From Zonotrichia leucophrys gambelii (Eukaryota > Chordata > Aves > Passeriformes > Passerellidae): 64,000 nucleotides of DNA. This document shows positions 49,101 to 61,100 of the stretch, piece by piece. Location of the stretch: NCBI RefSeq assembly GCF_028769735.1, contig NC_088172.1, positions 63,953,075-64,017,074 on the forward strand, given 5' to 3'. Position numbers and translations under genes: made by a program. Position 1 is the first letter of the stretch. Each line of letters begins with the position of its first letter. The notes under the pieces are model-generated. The model was not told the origin of the DNA, did no database searches, and saw only the letters and a program-made list of their open reading frames with translations.

Positions 49101-50410
49101 GTGCACAGGACCCTGCTAACAAGGAGTTCTGGGTCATTCCGTGACTTCTTTGAACATTCACACGACAAGTCCAAGATGCCTGATGAGACCTGATCAAATT
49201 GTGTGGATTTCTTTAAATTTGTCTTGGAGTTTTTGAGGTTGTAGTCAAAGATGTGACTTGGGAGACAATGAATGTGGTCTGAAACAGCCAAGAGGGCCAC
49301 AGGTCTCAGACAACCAAAGGTTCCACTGCTCAATGTCTCTGAGAATAGATGATCTTCACCAACATAAATAAATCTTACTGATTTAGCCTCTGATCCTGCT
49401 TTGCTTTGCACCAGGGTAACTGCAAAACTGCATAACCCACCTCAGAATAAAATAACAAAGGGGAGAGAGAGATTGAGATCTTTCTTTTTCCGGCTGCAGT
49501 CAGCAAAGCAGAATGCAATATTTTCTTCCTTTGCCTAAACTGGAGAGAAAGGGATATTTTTCTTTTCAGATTGCAAATTGAATTGATTCTTGCTTGCTCC
49601 TTTGGGAGGAGTGACTTTTTAAAATATCAGAAGGCTGGTAGAGATGGGCAAATCCCTTTGCCACTTGGCCATGATGCAGTTAAGGAATGTCCTGCAATTT
49701 TTAATTCACTGTGATTGCACCAGGATTTTGAGATAGAAAAAAAAAGCAGGAGAGAAATACCCAGGTTTTAGAGGTTCCTTGCTGCTGTGACAAATTGTTT
49801 ATCAAAGAGCAGCAAAGCAGTTCTGGGGCTTCCTTTACCTTCTCCTGCCCAGCAGGCAGGAGTGCAGCCCTCAGGCCTCAGGCACTCTGTGGCATAAAAC
49901 AACAAGGGGTTTGTTTTGAGGGCTGTGTTTAAACATAACTTACCCTGGGAAGGTTCTATCAAGGAGGCTCCTGTCCATGTCCCACTGCATCTTCTGTTCC
50001 AGGTGTCCATGGTGAGAGCACAACAGGCACAGCCTGGCTGTGCAACACCCACTGGGGGACACATCCCAAAATCAGATTTATTCAAGCTGGCCACACAGCG
50101 AAGGCTTCTCCCTTCCCCTAAAAATCCTCACCAAGCTGATATCCTAGAAAGCTTTCAACCAAGGAGGGACAGAGAGATAATGTAGAGAACAGCTAGATGC
50201 TGTCTTGTTTATTGCAAGTTTATTTATTGCATTTTTCCATGTTTCACTATTCATAATCCTGCACTCCTTTCCTTCCTCTTCCACACTACCTCCCAGGTTT
50301 CACCAGACAGGCACAACAGTGATGGCCTGACCACTCTTTGTTTTCTGAAACAGTACTATAAAAAGAAAAAAACCAGAAAATTCTGATGACCAGGGAGAAG
50401 ATCTTAGAAA

Positions 50411-50667
50411 ATAGCTTGAACGTGTATCAGGGGAGATTTAGGCTGGATATCAGGGAAAGGTTCTTCTCTCAGAGGGTAGGTGGGTACTAGAAAAGGCTCC
50501 CCAGGGAAGTGGTCACAGCACCAGCATGGCAGAGTTCAAAAGGCATTTGGGCAATACCTTCTGGCACTTGGTGTGACTCTTGGGGATGATGCTGTGCAGA
50601 GCCAGGTGTTGGACTCAGTGATCTTTATGCATCCCTTCCAACTCAGGACATTTTATGATTCTATAAT
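50411..50667 (+). mobile_element. CR1 LINE 3' fragment (plus strand)
   Basis: In forward orientation it reads AGATTTAGGCTGGATATCAGG, GGTTCTTCTCTCAGAGGGT, GCTCCCCAGGGAAGTGGTCAC, TTGGTGTGACTCTTGGGGATG, CCCTTCCAACTCAGGACATT, and ends in TTATGATTCTATAA, the typical CR1 3' terminal octamer repeat. It is 5'-truncated and non-coding. It is the only CR1 copy in the window on the + strand. Confidence 0.92.
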
Positions 50668-51963
50668 ACGAATGCCCATTGAACAAAACAGAAGAACCTC
50701 TTGATAATGTTTCTAGTCGCACTTTTGTATCACCAGTAGTGAAATATCATAAAGCATCTCAAATGCTTTTCATATTAGTATTTTTAAAATTTTCTCTTGA
50801 TTTTCCCATCTCTCAGTCTAGCCAGTGTCACTGCCAGGCATTTTCACATTTGTTTGGGGTCCTGTTACCCTGTGGATGTGAGCATGTCCCTGGTGGTATC
50901 CTGTGCCCAATGCAGCCACCAACCCTGAGGTCTTAACTGCACCTCTGGCTTGGCAAGAGTAATTCCCTGTTTTCCCTCACCCTGCTGGTGAGATGGTGGG
51001 GCCAATGAGACCACCACTCTGACACCCCACACTGTCAGGGAGCAGCTTTTCCACCATCCCTGGCTGCCATGCTCCTGGCTGGCTCAGTGACCTGGGTGGA
51101 AAATCTTGGTTTTCCAAAAGAGACCCAACTGCACCCAACCAGACAAGCTGGTCTGAGGTAGAGCCCACTGGGCCAGACCTTCCCCAGCTGGAGACATGGG
51201 CTGGCTTGAAGACATGGGCACAGCCTCCACTGCTTGCCAGCCCTCCAAAACACAAACTGGGTTTAGTGAAGAGCAGGGCTTTGTGAGGTTTCCAGCTCTT
51301 CACTCAGGTCCTGTTGGTACTTACCATCTGGGCCCAGTGACACACAGTACTGAGTTTGTTAATTTGCTTCAGCATCTCCTCTTTTAACACCTCAGGTTTT
51401 TCTGGTGCATTATTTTTTATTAGCTGAGTGCAATAAGCATCTCCAGTCCCCTCTCTGGAAAAGACCAGCATTTAAAGGGATCAAATACCTATTCTACTGT
51501 AAGATTACTGCTTTGTTGAATTCCTCTGCTTCCCCATCACCCAGAGGGCAAATTCATTTTCTCATGTATTTCAAGGAATAGATAAATTTGCTCCTCCAAT
51601 TAGCCTTTCTAATTTACTTTTTATATTTAAATCACAGTTGGTTGTTTGGGGTTTTTTACAGAATTAAGAAAAACCAAATAATTTTCTAAAAATTCTTATT
51701 TTTTTTTTTAATTTAAGAAACCTAACTTCTTTCCTTTCTGCAGGAGCTTGATGCTAAATTAAAACCTGCCTTAAGTATGCCCCTTGTACTTCCCTGAGCA
51801 ATAAACCTTCCTTGCCTAGAGATTCTTCTATCCAGTTCCTGCCTTCCTCAAGGACTCCCAAAGCTGTGATCACTCTCCTGGCTGCCCAGGCAGGGCCCAG
51901 GCCAGCCTGTGTGATTCTGGTGCAAAGTCTGATGGCCATTTCTAGCAAATTGCTTCATCCATA

Positions 51964-52006
51964 CGCGTGTGTGTGTATACATACATGTGTGTCTGTGTGT
52001 GTGTGT
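51964..52006 (+). repeat. Interrupted (GT)n microsatellite
   Basis: GT repeats at 51966-51975 and 51986-52006, separated by ATACATACAT and one CT interruption. It borders TATACATTTATGCATG sequence. Confidence 0.9.
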
Positions 52007-52039
52007 ATACATTTATGCATGTTTAATCCAATCAACATA

Positions 52040-52440
52040 CAAACTGGCTAATTATTTGTGTGGAGTGACTTTCAAAGAACCAGGGGTCAAACTGAAGCCA
52101 GCTGTCAACCCTCAGTCAATTCCAAATTAATAATACAGCATGAGCTGGCCCTCTAAAGGTTTTTTAATGTGTTTATATCTTGGCTTGATAAACACAGTCA
52201 AGAGAGACAAGATGGAAGAGGCAGAAAACTTAGCAGGGTTACTTTTCCTTAAAAAACAACTTGTGAAAACATCTGTGCAGCTCGCAGCTCCCCAGATGTT
52301 CTCTTTAACAGAGCACTTAAATTGTTTATATTTTGCCTAACACTGGAATCATGGCAGATTATTTTTGTTGCAGGGTCTTTGCAACATTTTGTAGGTGGTC
52401 TTGTAAAAGAGAGCAGATATTTAACCCCACCACCACCTCC
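52040..52440. promoter_or_regulatory. Weak candidate non-coding regulatory element
   Basis: Unique-looking AT-leaning sequence free of simple repeats and CR1 similarity. It holds homeodomain-type cores (GCTAATTATTTG, CCAAATTAATAATAC) and a forkhead-like GATAAACA at 52187-52194. This is suggestive composition only; conservation could not be examined. Confidence 0.2.
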
Positions 52441-54049
52441 TTCTCCTTTGCCCTGGTTGTTTACACAGCAGAGCCTGGTACCAGTTCCCTCCGATAGCGT
52501 GTGCGTGGGGGGCCTGGGGGCTTGGCTATCGCTCTGCTTTTGCACCACAGTCACTCTGTTGCCTCTGCCGCAGAGACTGGAGGCTGACAACAGTGAATAT
52601 GTGAGATGAGACAATTCAGGCATTTTGATTCAGCCTGGGATGCCCAAAAGTTGCCCTCAAAATGTTATTTGCTGCCTTTGACTTGTTCATGCCAGCAGCA
52701 ATGGGGCGCTATCTCAAACCTGCACGACTTGTCCCTCTGAAGTCTGTGTGATGTCCTGTGTAAAAAAAGGTGCCCACACATAAAGAGTCTGATGATCAGA
52801 GTCTATATATGCAGTGAACTTCAGTGGATTTTCTATTTGCATGGGCTGGAGAACCATGTATATGTATATTTTACTGTGTACTTGTGCAGCTTTCAATTTG
52901 GAGTGTTCTTCTTAATGGTTATTTTGCTGTATTTTCAGGAGATGTATGAAGCACCTGTGATCTCATCAGGTCCAAAGTTCCTTGGGGTCTGAAGGGCTTT
53001 ACCACCTCCCCCAAAAAATCCCACATCACAATTCTGCGTCATATGGCACATTGCAGGTCCATGGGCTTTCAGACAGCCCTGTGTCTTCTGCTCCTAGCCA
53101 AATTTCTCTGCTTCAGCAAGTCTGGGCTGATTTGTGATTAGATCAGTTTGTGGATGGCACATTCTCAAAGGAAAAGCCAGGAGCTGAGGAAATGGTTTGA
53201 GCTGCTTTTTACGCTCAGCTTGTAGCTCTGACTGGAGCTGATGCTCTTTGCATCCCACCCTAGAGGGCTATTTCTAGCAGCAGGAATACATTTAGGAAAA
53301 GCTGTTAGAGCGTGGCCCAAAGCGATGGGCAAATCAAGGCTGGATATGTCTCCTGGGGAAGCTTGCACAGCAGGAGCTGGGAGCAGGGTACATTGCCCCC
53401 AGAAAGGTCAAACAGGATTTACCGTAGATGTCTTATTGACATTGCTGTCTTAGAAATTCTTTCTGAACATGTCTATATGAATGACAGACATAGTTCAGTC
53501 ACGCAGGCTGAGGACTCAGAAAGTCTTATATTACCTTAATTCATTTGTTTTCTGTTTATTTTTTTACAACTTCAAATGCATTAATCCTTACTGCATTGGG
53601 TGGATTGAAATGAAATTGTCCTGGGTGAATTTAAATGAAAGATGCTGTAGAAACACTCTTTGTTTCCCAGTAATGATACAAATTGCAAGCTGTGCTGACA
53701 ATATTCCATACTTCTGACAAAACACAGACAGTTATAAAAAGCCATTTCTCCAGAGCCCTCTGTGGTTAAGTGCCTGAGTGCTGGAGTAGAAGCTGACAAT
53801 AGTATGTGGCTGGGATACAACTTAGCATATCATGTACTCCTAATTCGTGCTTTAAATTCACAGTGCACAACGAAGAGTGTGCACTCAGCTTTTTACCCTG
53901 GCGTGCCCAATGTTAACCAAGTCTACTCTCTCTTTATGGGATGGTTTTTCAGACCAGTTTGCTCGGATTTTTTGGTGTTTGGTTCTTCCTTTTTTCCTTT
54001 TATAGCCTCTCCATTTGGTTTTCCCATGTGTGGGGAAAACATTGACTTT

Positions 54050-54170
54050 CAGCCCGAGGAGCTGCTCCGCAGGGAGCGGTGGGGAAGGCGCCATATGGCG
54101 CAGGCGGAACATCTGCGAATCTCTGACGCTGCAGTTCTGCTTCGCGGGCCCTGGGAGCCTTTCCCACATG
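54050..54170. other. Small CpG-rich patch with a 14-bp perfect palindrome
   Basis: CpG-dense sequence about 120 bp long inside AT-richer desert. It carries GCGCCATATGGCGC at 54088-54101, a perfect inverted repeat whose centre CATATG is an E-box. Each half contains CGCCAT, resembling the core bound by YY1. A dimeric factor site is possible, but nothing beyond the motif supports it. Confidence 0.4.
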
Positions 54171-57100
54171 TGCTGAGGAGAAATGAATATGACACAAGGA
54201 CTTTCCAGGAGCCTCGATGTATGAGAAACAGAATGAATTTGCTAGAGGAGACTGTACAAGAATCAGAGCACTGCATTGTGCTAAACCAACTTCCCTAATG
54301 GAACTGTGTTGCCCACATTTGCTCCCTTTCCTGTTGAATTGCAGTGTCTATTTTCCATTTGCCATTGTGCAGCGCTGAAAATAAATCTCGTGGAGAACAG
54401 AGATGGCTCATCTTACAACTTGCAGAAAGGTTAATTAAATGTGCGTGGTGCTGGCACTTGTTCACAGCAGCCTGAACCCAGGGATGACAGATTGCCGGGG
54501 GCGTGTGAGCAGCTTCCTCCCTCAGCCTCGCACGGCCCGCACCTCACACAGGGCACTGGCTTTGGAGAATGTGCTCAGCAACAGCTCTGCTGCTACAGGT
54601 AAAGGTATTCACCTACACAGGGGCTTTCTGCAAAGGAGACTTCAGCACTCTGTTCAGTTGTCTGTGTGTTTCAGACAACATTTCTGTGGCATTTTCCCGA
54701 CTTTTCAGAAGGTTCACTGGTCTGTTTACAAGCACCTCTTTTTCTTTTGGGCTTCTCACAAAGACCTTCTGCCTGCAATGATCCTGCTGTTGTGCAGTGG
54801 TAATGATGTGGATAAGCACTCCGAGGCTGATGCACACTTTGAGCACAATCTCTCTTCTTGGTTTTGCCCATGTAGCAGGGCACAGCTCTGTGCTCAGGAC
54901 CACTGGTAATATCAAGCACCCAGACATTCCCAGGGACTGGCAATGCCCAGGATGACCTCACATTTCATGCACTTCACAGGGACTGCTGAAACTCAGTTCA
55001 GCTGGTGGCTCTATAGAAAAACCAGTAGTTTCTTAGCTAAAAAGTGCAACCATAGTCTTTAACTATGAAAATAGAAAATAAAGGAGCAGAAAAAGCAATT
55101 GCTGCTACTTAGGATTGTAGTTCAGTGCCTGAAGTGCCTTGCTTCCTGCATTTGTGCCTTCCTAGCCTCTTCATTTTTTGCTCTGCTTAGCCCTGCAAAA
55201 CAGAATATGGGAGTGTATTGGGATCATTAAGGAGATTTAGGAGAAAAATCCTAGTACAGTCTGTGAGAAAAACTCTGCTAAGTGGCGCCAGCCAAAGACC
55301 CCATTCCAGGATATACTTATACATGTGAGCAACCTCACCCACAGGAATAATCACCCTGAAACCTGCTAGGATCAAGGACAGATTCCTGTGTCAGCATCAT
55401 CATCAGTGGGCTGCATCACCAAGTATGAATCTTGGTACATGGCTTTTTCCAGTATATCTTCCACAGCTAGCTGAAATGCTGTCACAGGGACTTTGATCAG
55501 GATACACTTCGGTGGGATTTGAATGTTGCATGGGCCTTGACCTGCAGAGAGAGGAATTTTACCCTTCCATAAATATGGTGTGCCATGGCAGGTCCTGCTC
55601 TCTGGGGCTAGCTGGAGCTTGGGAAAAACTATCCATCCACATAATTTCCAAAGTGGGGATGTGAGGTTTGCTCATGCTTGGCTTGCTGGTGCACACGGGC
55701 TGCTCTGCTCATACACTCTCCAATAATTTCCAGAGAGGCAGCAAATCAAAAAGCAATGCAAGCATTTCCTGAGTCCCCAGGCCAGGGCTGTTGCCTTCGC
55801 TGGTCCAGCCTCACTGGGCAAGCAGGAATGGTGCCAGGAGTGGGGATGGCTGCAGGGCCCATGGATACCTGCTGTGCATGATGAGGCTGAGACCATGTTT
55901 TAGCAGAGTTCATCAGGTGATGATTTCCAGTCCCCTGTGATGTCAGTGAGAGGCACCAAGTCACTGCCCTCCTGGGCACTGCTCATGTGCAGCATGAGCT
56001 ACTGTGCAGCTGCATGAGCTCTCCTTTCCCTGTAGATAGGCTGAGCCATGCATCAAGGATGCTGACAGCCCAGGGCTGTAGATCTGCCAGCACACAGTCT
56101 GTATTTTCTGGAGTGGGGATACAGAGTGCGTTTACCTTGACTTAATGATGAGCACATTTAGAGGTTTCCATCATGGAAGACTGAGGAGACTGACAAAACC
56201 AAGGTCTGGTTCCTCCTGGACTGCAATACAAATGTTTCCTTTGGCATTCTCTTTTACTGGCTCCGTTCACGGTGGTCTCTGAGGAGCCCATCAGAGGCCT
56301 CTGTGCTCATTGTGTTCAGAGCATGGTTTCTACAGACAATTGCCTGCAGCTTGCAGAAACAGATTTGCCAAACCACACATAATAAATCAAAACACAATCT
56401 CCAAGTGCTAGAACGAGCTAAAGCTATGTCTTATTACAATGCACTCTTTCCAGGACAATTTCTCAGCCTTGCTTTTTCAGGAATATATAATGAGAGGTAC
56501 AAAAACAGGTGGTTAGTAGAGAAACAAGGTGTCACAGATAGACTACTTGCTGCCTTTACCTAGTTACTCTCAAAAGCAATCATTTTACAACTGTCAGAGT
56601 TCCAGTCTTTGGGAGCTGCTTCATATTCCCATGTCCTAAGAACTCCCACAAGCAGCAAAGCAAGTTCAGTTACAATTCTCCATCACCCTTCAGAAATAAA
56701 CTTCCTTCAGAAACAGCTGTCTTCTTTCTAGATACAAACAATCCTCCAAAAATGTCCAAGATAAGGCTATACATAATTTTAGCAAAGGAATAATAATACT
56801 GTTTTTATACCTTTCAGATATTCATAGGTTCTTTTTTATATTATAACAAAGCTTTTTATATGCTGCAAATTATTTTGGCACCGTGTTTTTAACATCAGAT
56901 TGCATTGTGTCCATGTCAGAACATACTCACTGAAAAGACCTGAGAGCAAAAAACTACAGGTGTGTTTAAAATAAGCACAAACCTCAAAGCTGGGCCTATT
57001 TAATGAAGGTCCTAGCACAAGTGTCTTTTTCCTACTTCCAATTCTTTTTTTCAATTGGCATCTGAAACTAACTTTAGTTTCTGCTTCAATCAGAGATTTC

Positions 57101-57915
57101 AACAAAATGCTTCTTGGCACAGCTTTTGCCTGTCACTGCCTGTAACCCTCTGTAGGGTTACTGTTTTCAACACTGGGTCTGAATGTGTAACATCCTGCTG
57201 GATTAATTCTTAAAGCTTTATTGTATGGGGTCTTTCTGACAGTTCTACAGCCAGACTTTATGCTGGCATCTCAGAGTTGTCCCTTTCCAGGGATAAGGCT
57301 TCTAGAAATGCATGTGACACGTTCATGTATGATCCACCAAGCACAGCTCTGGCAAGTGATTTATAGAGAAATGCACGTGAACCAGAAGGTGCCCTGAATT
57401 ACTTCTGAAAATGCACCTATTTGGTTACCATCCTTCATTAAATAAATGTTAATGAGGTGAAATTTTCTCTCCTCTCCTGTGTTGTTAGAGACAACGTTTG
57501 TTTCATGGACAACCCACAGTCAAACTCTGTGCCACTGCCTGTCATGAGCATCCCTTCAGCTTGGATCCTTGGCAATCATCATCACCTGAATTTTGCAGCT
57601 TGCATTTCCCAGGCCCAAATCCTGCTGCAATATCACCCTTCTTTATTTTGGGAGGCCCACACACATATCAGAGTTAAGTGCACGTGTGGGGGAGGAATAT
57701 TCCTCCCTTATTTTCCACGGTGGTTTTCAGAGGTTCTCACACTCCTGGTGGGAATGAAGCATACAGCTAAATCCCTTTGACTTTAGACTTTTAACTTACC
57801 CTTTAGCTAAAGTTTAATTAATTATTGTGGAATCCATGCTAATTTCATGCCAAATACCTCATAACTATTATTTTTCTGCAATCCTTAAAACATTTAATAT
57901 TCTTGAAGGTGACAA

Positions 57916-58192
57916 ATCATAGAATAGAGTCATGAAATGGTTTGGGTTGGAAGGGCCCTAGAAGATCACCGAGTTCTAACCCTTTTGCCATGGGCAGGGA
58001 CACCTTCCACAAGCCCAGGCTGCTCAATGACCCATCCGACCTTGTACACTGCCATAAGCTTCCCTGAGCAACCTGTGCCAGAAAAAACTCACAGAAAAGA
58101 GTTTTGTTTTCTGTGTATCTGACCTAAATTTCCACTCTTTTCAGTTTGAACCCATCACTCCTTCTCTTATTACTACTGTTCCTGAAGAAATC
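57916..58192 (-). mobile_element. CR1 LINE 3' fragment (minus strand)
   Basis: On the + strand it starts ATCATAGAATAGAGTCATGA, then GGTTTGGGTTGGAAGGGCCC, CATGGGCAGGGACACCTTCCA, GAGCAACCTGTGCCAG, and CTTTTCAGTTTGAACCCATC. This is the reverse complement of the avian CR1 3' end, extending further upstream than the other copies. The 5' part is absent. Confidence 0.92.
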
Positions 58193-61100
58193 TCCTGCTG
58201 GGGCTATGCTAATGCAGTTAGCACCTGCAAATGGGTCCATAAAAAGAGGAAAGTTCCCATTCAGTGAAGTGAGAGACAGAAGGATGCTCCTGCATCTGCA
58301 CCCTCCTCCACAGCGCACCTGCAGGCATATTCCTCTGCAGGGCTTTGGTGTAACTGATTCAAATGGCAGAGGAGATGAGGGTTACCTTCTGCAGGTGGGG
58401 TGAGCATTTCCATCTGAAAGTGCCCTCCTTTGTTCAGAATTTGCAGCTAAATCGGGGGAGGGAGGGAAAGAAAATTTTGAATGATGTGACAAGCACTAAA
58501 GATAACTTGGGCTGTGATCTCTGCCTCAGACAAGAGTTAGCGTGCAAATAAAGCAGGGAGACAGAAAGATTTAACAGCACTGCAGAGCTGTCAGGGACTG
58601 GTCCCTCAATCTGTCCCACTTCCTTTCCTAGCTGAGGGAAGCTGAGAGGGGATTTCCAGATCCCTTCAAATAGCCCTGCTGGGAAATTTCTGTCTCTCCC
58701 AGGCTTATTGTGGTTTTTTTCCCTTGCTCTCCTGATGCCTTTTCCCATCACAGGAGTATCCAACATCTTCCATTTAAAATAATTAACAATAATGAGGTCC
58801 CTGGTGAGCTTCATAGAATGACTGTAATTTCTGCCTTTTCCAAGGGAAATTGTGCCTTGGGCTGGGTGATCTGCCTCCTCACAGGGATGATGAAACCCTC
58901 CTTGTATCTTTGAAACCATTGACCAGTGAAGAGATGAATCTAAATTCCTTTAATAGCCTGTGAGCTGGGCATACTGCACGGGGGATGCAAGCAAGGAAAT
59001 ACTCCCTCTGCCCCAAAAATTATGTCTTTCTTTGCTTTTATTATTTTAAAAAGGCCACGATTTCCAGAACTGGACATGAGAACACCCTGTTTTAAAGAAA
59101 ACCCTTTTCAAAGGACACAAGAACATCCAGTTTTGGCAGAATAGTCTGAAACCATAAAGTCAGGAGGCTCAGCTTCTCCTCTTTCCTCCTTCACCCTCTA
59201 AAAAGGAAGACAAGGCAGGAGCTGGGGAAGAGCTCCACATATGGGGTTTATGGAGCTCTCACACCCCAGACAAAGCCAGTGCAGACACCTGAGCAGGAAT
59301 GCCCTCCCCAGCATGGGATTCTCAAGCCCTCAACCTGCAGGGTTTCTAATCATGCACTGCTGCCCCTGAGGTCTTGCCCCAAGGGCAGCCTGGGGGTCAG
59401 AAGGGGAGGAGGAGGAGAACTGGGGGTGTTGGTTGGGCACTCCTTTCTCAGATTTTACTCTGGGGTGTCAGAGGGGCAGTTTCCCTTTGCCCGCCCCAGC
59501 CCTGCCCCAGGTCTAATCCAGAATTATGTGTTGGCTACTGACATGATCCATATACTCCAAAGCTCCATGGAAGCTTCCACAGTCCTTGGCCCCTGTGGCA
59601 GGCTTCCTCTCCATGGCTAATTGCTAGCATCTGCCAGGACAACCATTTCAGCCACATGCAAAATCCAGGGTGGGGATCTTTATGCTTTCCATAAGAAACC
59701 ACTTTCTTTCAGGATGGGATTATACACTTCCTCGAGCCATGAGAAATTACACACAGATCTCGCAGGGCCAGGCAGCGCTACAGTCACTAGGGCAAGGAGA
59801 AACTACCCTCTTATTTATTACATGGGGCAGGACTCTGTGTTTCCTTGTGTTCACACACAAGATTCCCAGGCAGCAAGAAGCAGGAGCTTTGCCCACTTCA
59901 CCAAGGCTCTGTAGAAGTGTTTTCTGGGCTGAGGGCAGAGGCAAACCTCTGCCCCCAGATATTAAACCAGAAAGTCCCACTCTTACTGCTGCTTTTTGCA
60001 GCAGTGTTACAGAACAGGTATCTGGAGGCAGGGACAAAACTTTCCCTGCTGGGTTATTCTGTAGCCCTTCACTGGTGCCTCCTGAGCAATCATGGAAACA
60101 CCGTGTCAGAGCATTGCTGCCTCTGCAGGCAGGGGCAGGCACAGAGGGATGGGCAGCTGCCTACAGTGAAGGCAGGAACAGGATTCCTTTGCCCTGGCCC
60201 TCAGTCTGGAGTGGGCTCCCTTTCCCTTCCCACTCACCTCCATCAAGCCATCAGACTGGGACGCTTCCTGTTCAGGACTTCAGCATTTCCATTTGTTCCA
60301 GGTAGGAATGACAGGTTAAAAAAAAAACCCAACCAAAAAAATTCCCCACAGTTCTCCATGAAATATGTCAAAAAACATTTTAGTTTGACTGAAGCATTTT
60401 GTGTCAATTTTTGCCTTTTAGTTAATGACATGTTACAGCGGAGATAATAACCCTTAAAAAGCAGTCACATTAAAATGCTGTTTCTGAGAAATCAAAACAT
60501 TTAACTCTGTGACAATATTGAAACCTTCCACTTCTCTGCTTTCAGTCTTCCTCATTGTTCCTATTTTCCACAAAACACAGTTGACATGGCTGCCTCTGAC
60601 TGTGACTCATAAAATTAAACAGAGATATTTAAAGGCTCATGTGATGTGATGGACTAGATAGCTCATCTGGTTTAAAAATCTGCTCCATCCTGACTCCTTC
60701 TGTGTCCTAAAGACTTCCCACCTTTTTGGTTTCTAGTGTGTCAGAGCTGCCTCTGTGTTTGTGCCTGTGTCTGTATCCATGCATGCACCCATATCCATAG
60801 CTCTGTGCTGCTTGGGCCCATTGCTTTCTGAGCTGCATCACGTCACAAACACTCCCAGGTGACCCATTCTGGCAGAGCAGCACTGGGCTGCACCCTCAGC
60901 CCTCCCTGGCTACTCTCACAGCAGAGGACATCTCCTGCCCCTGCCCCTCAGCTGTGAGAAGGATCTGTGCAACACCTATGCAAGAGTCTGCCACAAGCAG
61001 AAGTGCATCTGGACTCCAAGGCAGGCAAGAATTGGGTCTGAACTTTATGGCTTGTCAGTTAGGCCTTTTCCTAAAGCGAAAAATACTGCTCATCAGAGCA

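Larger units (their letters stand above)
43270..50410. other. Intergenic gene desert
   Basis: About 7 kb with no supported exon. Contains a CpG-dense patch at 44120-44230 and a 13-base poly-G at 46117-46129, both listed. CTCTAGGCTAG is tandemly doubled near 48270-48291. Longer open frames, 44606-45211 (+, 201 codons) and 48782-49411 (-, 209 codons), have no recognisable domain, signal peptide or homologue. Confidence 0.5.
50668..57915. other. Intergenic gene desert
   Basis: About 7.2 kb without a supported gene. It contains a GT-rich microsatellite (51964-52006), an AT-leaning stretch at 52040-52440 that could be regulatory, and a small CpG-rich patch with a 14-bp palindrome at about 54050-54170. 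Open frames across the patch (53762-54298, 178 codons, +) and over 54439-54909 resemble no known protein. Confidence 0.5.
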
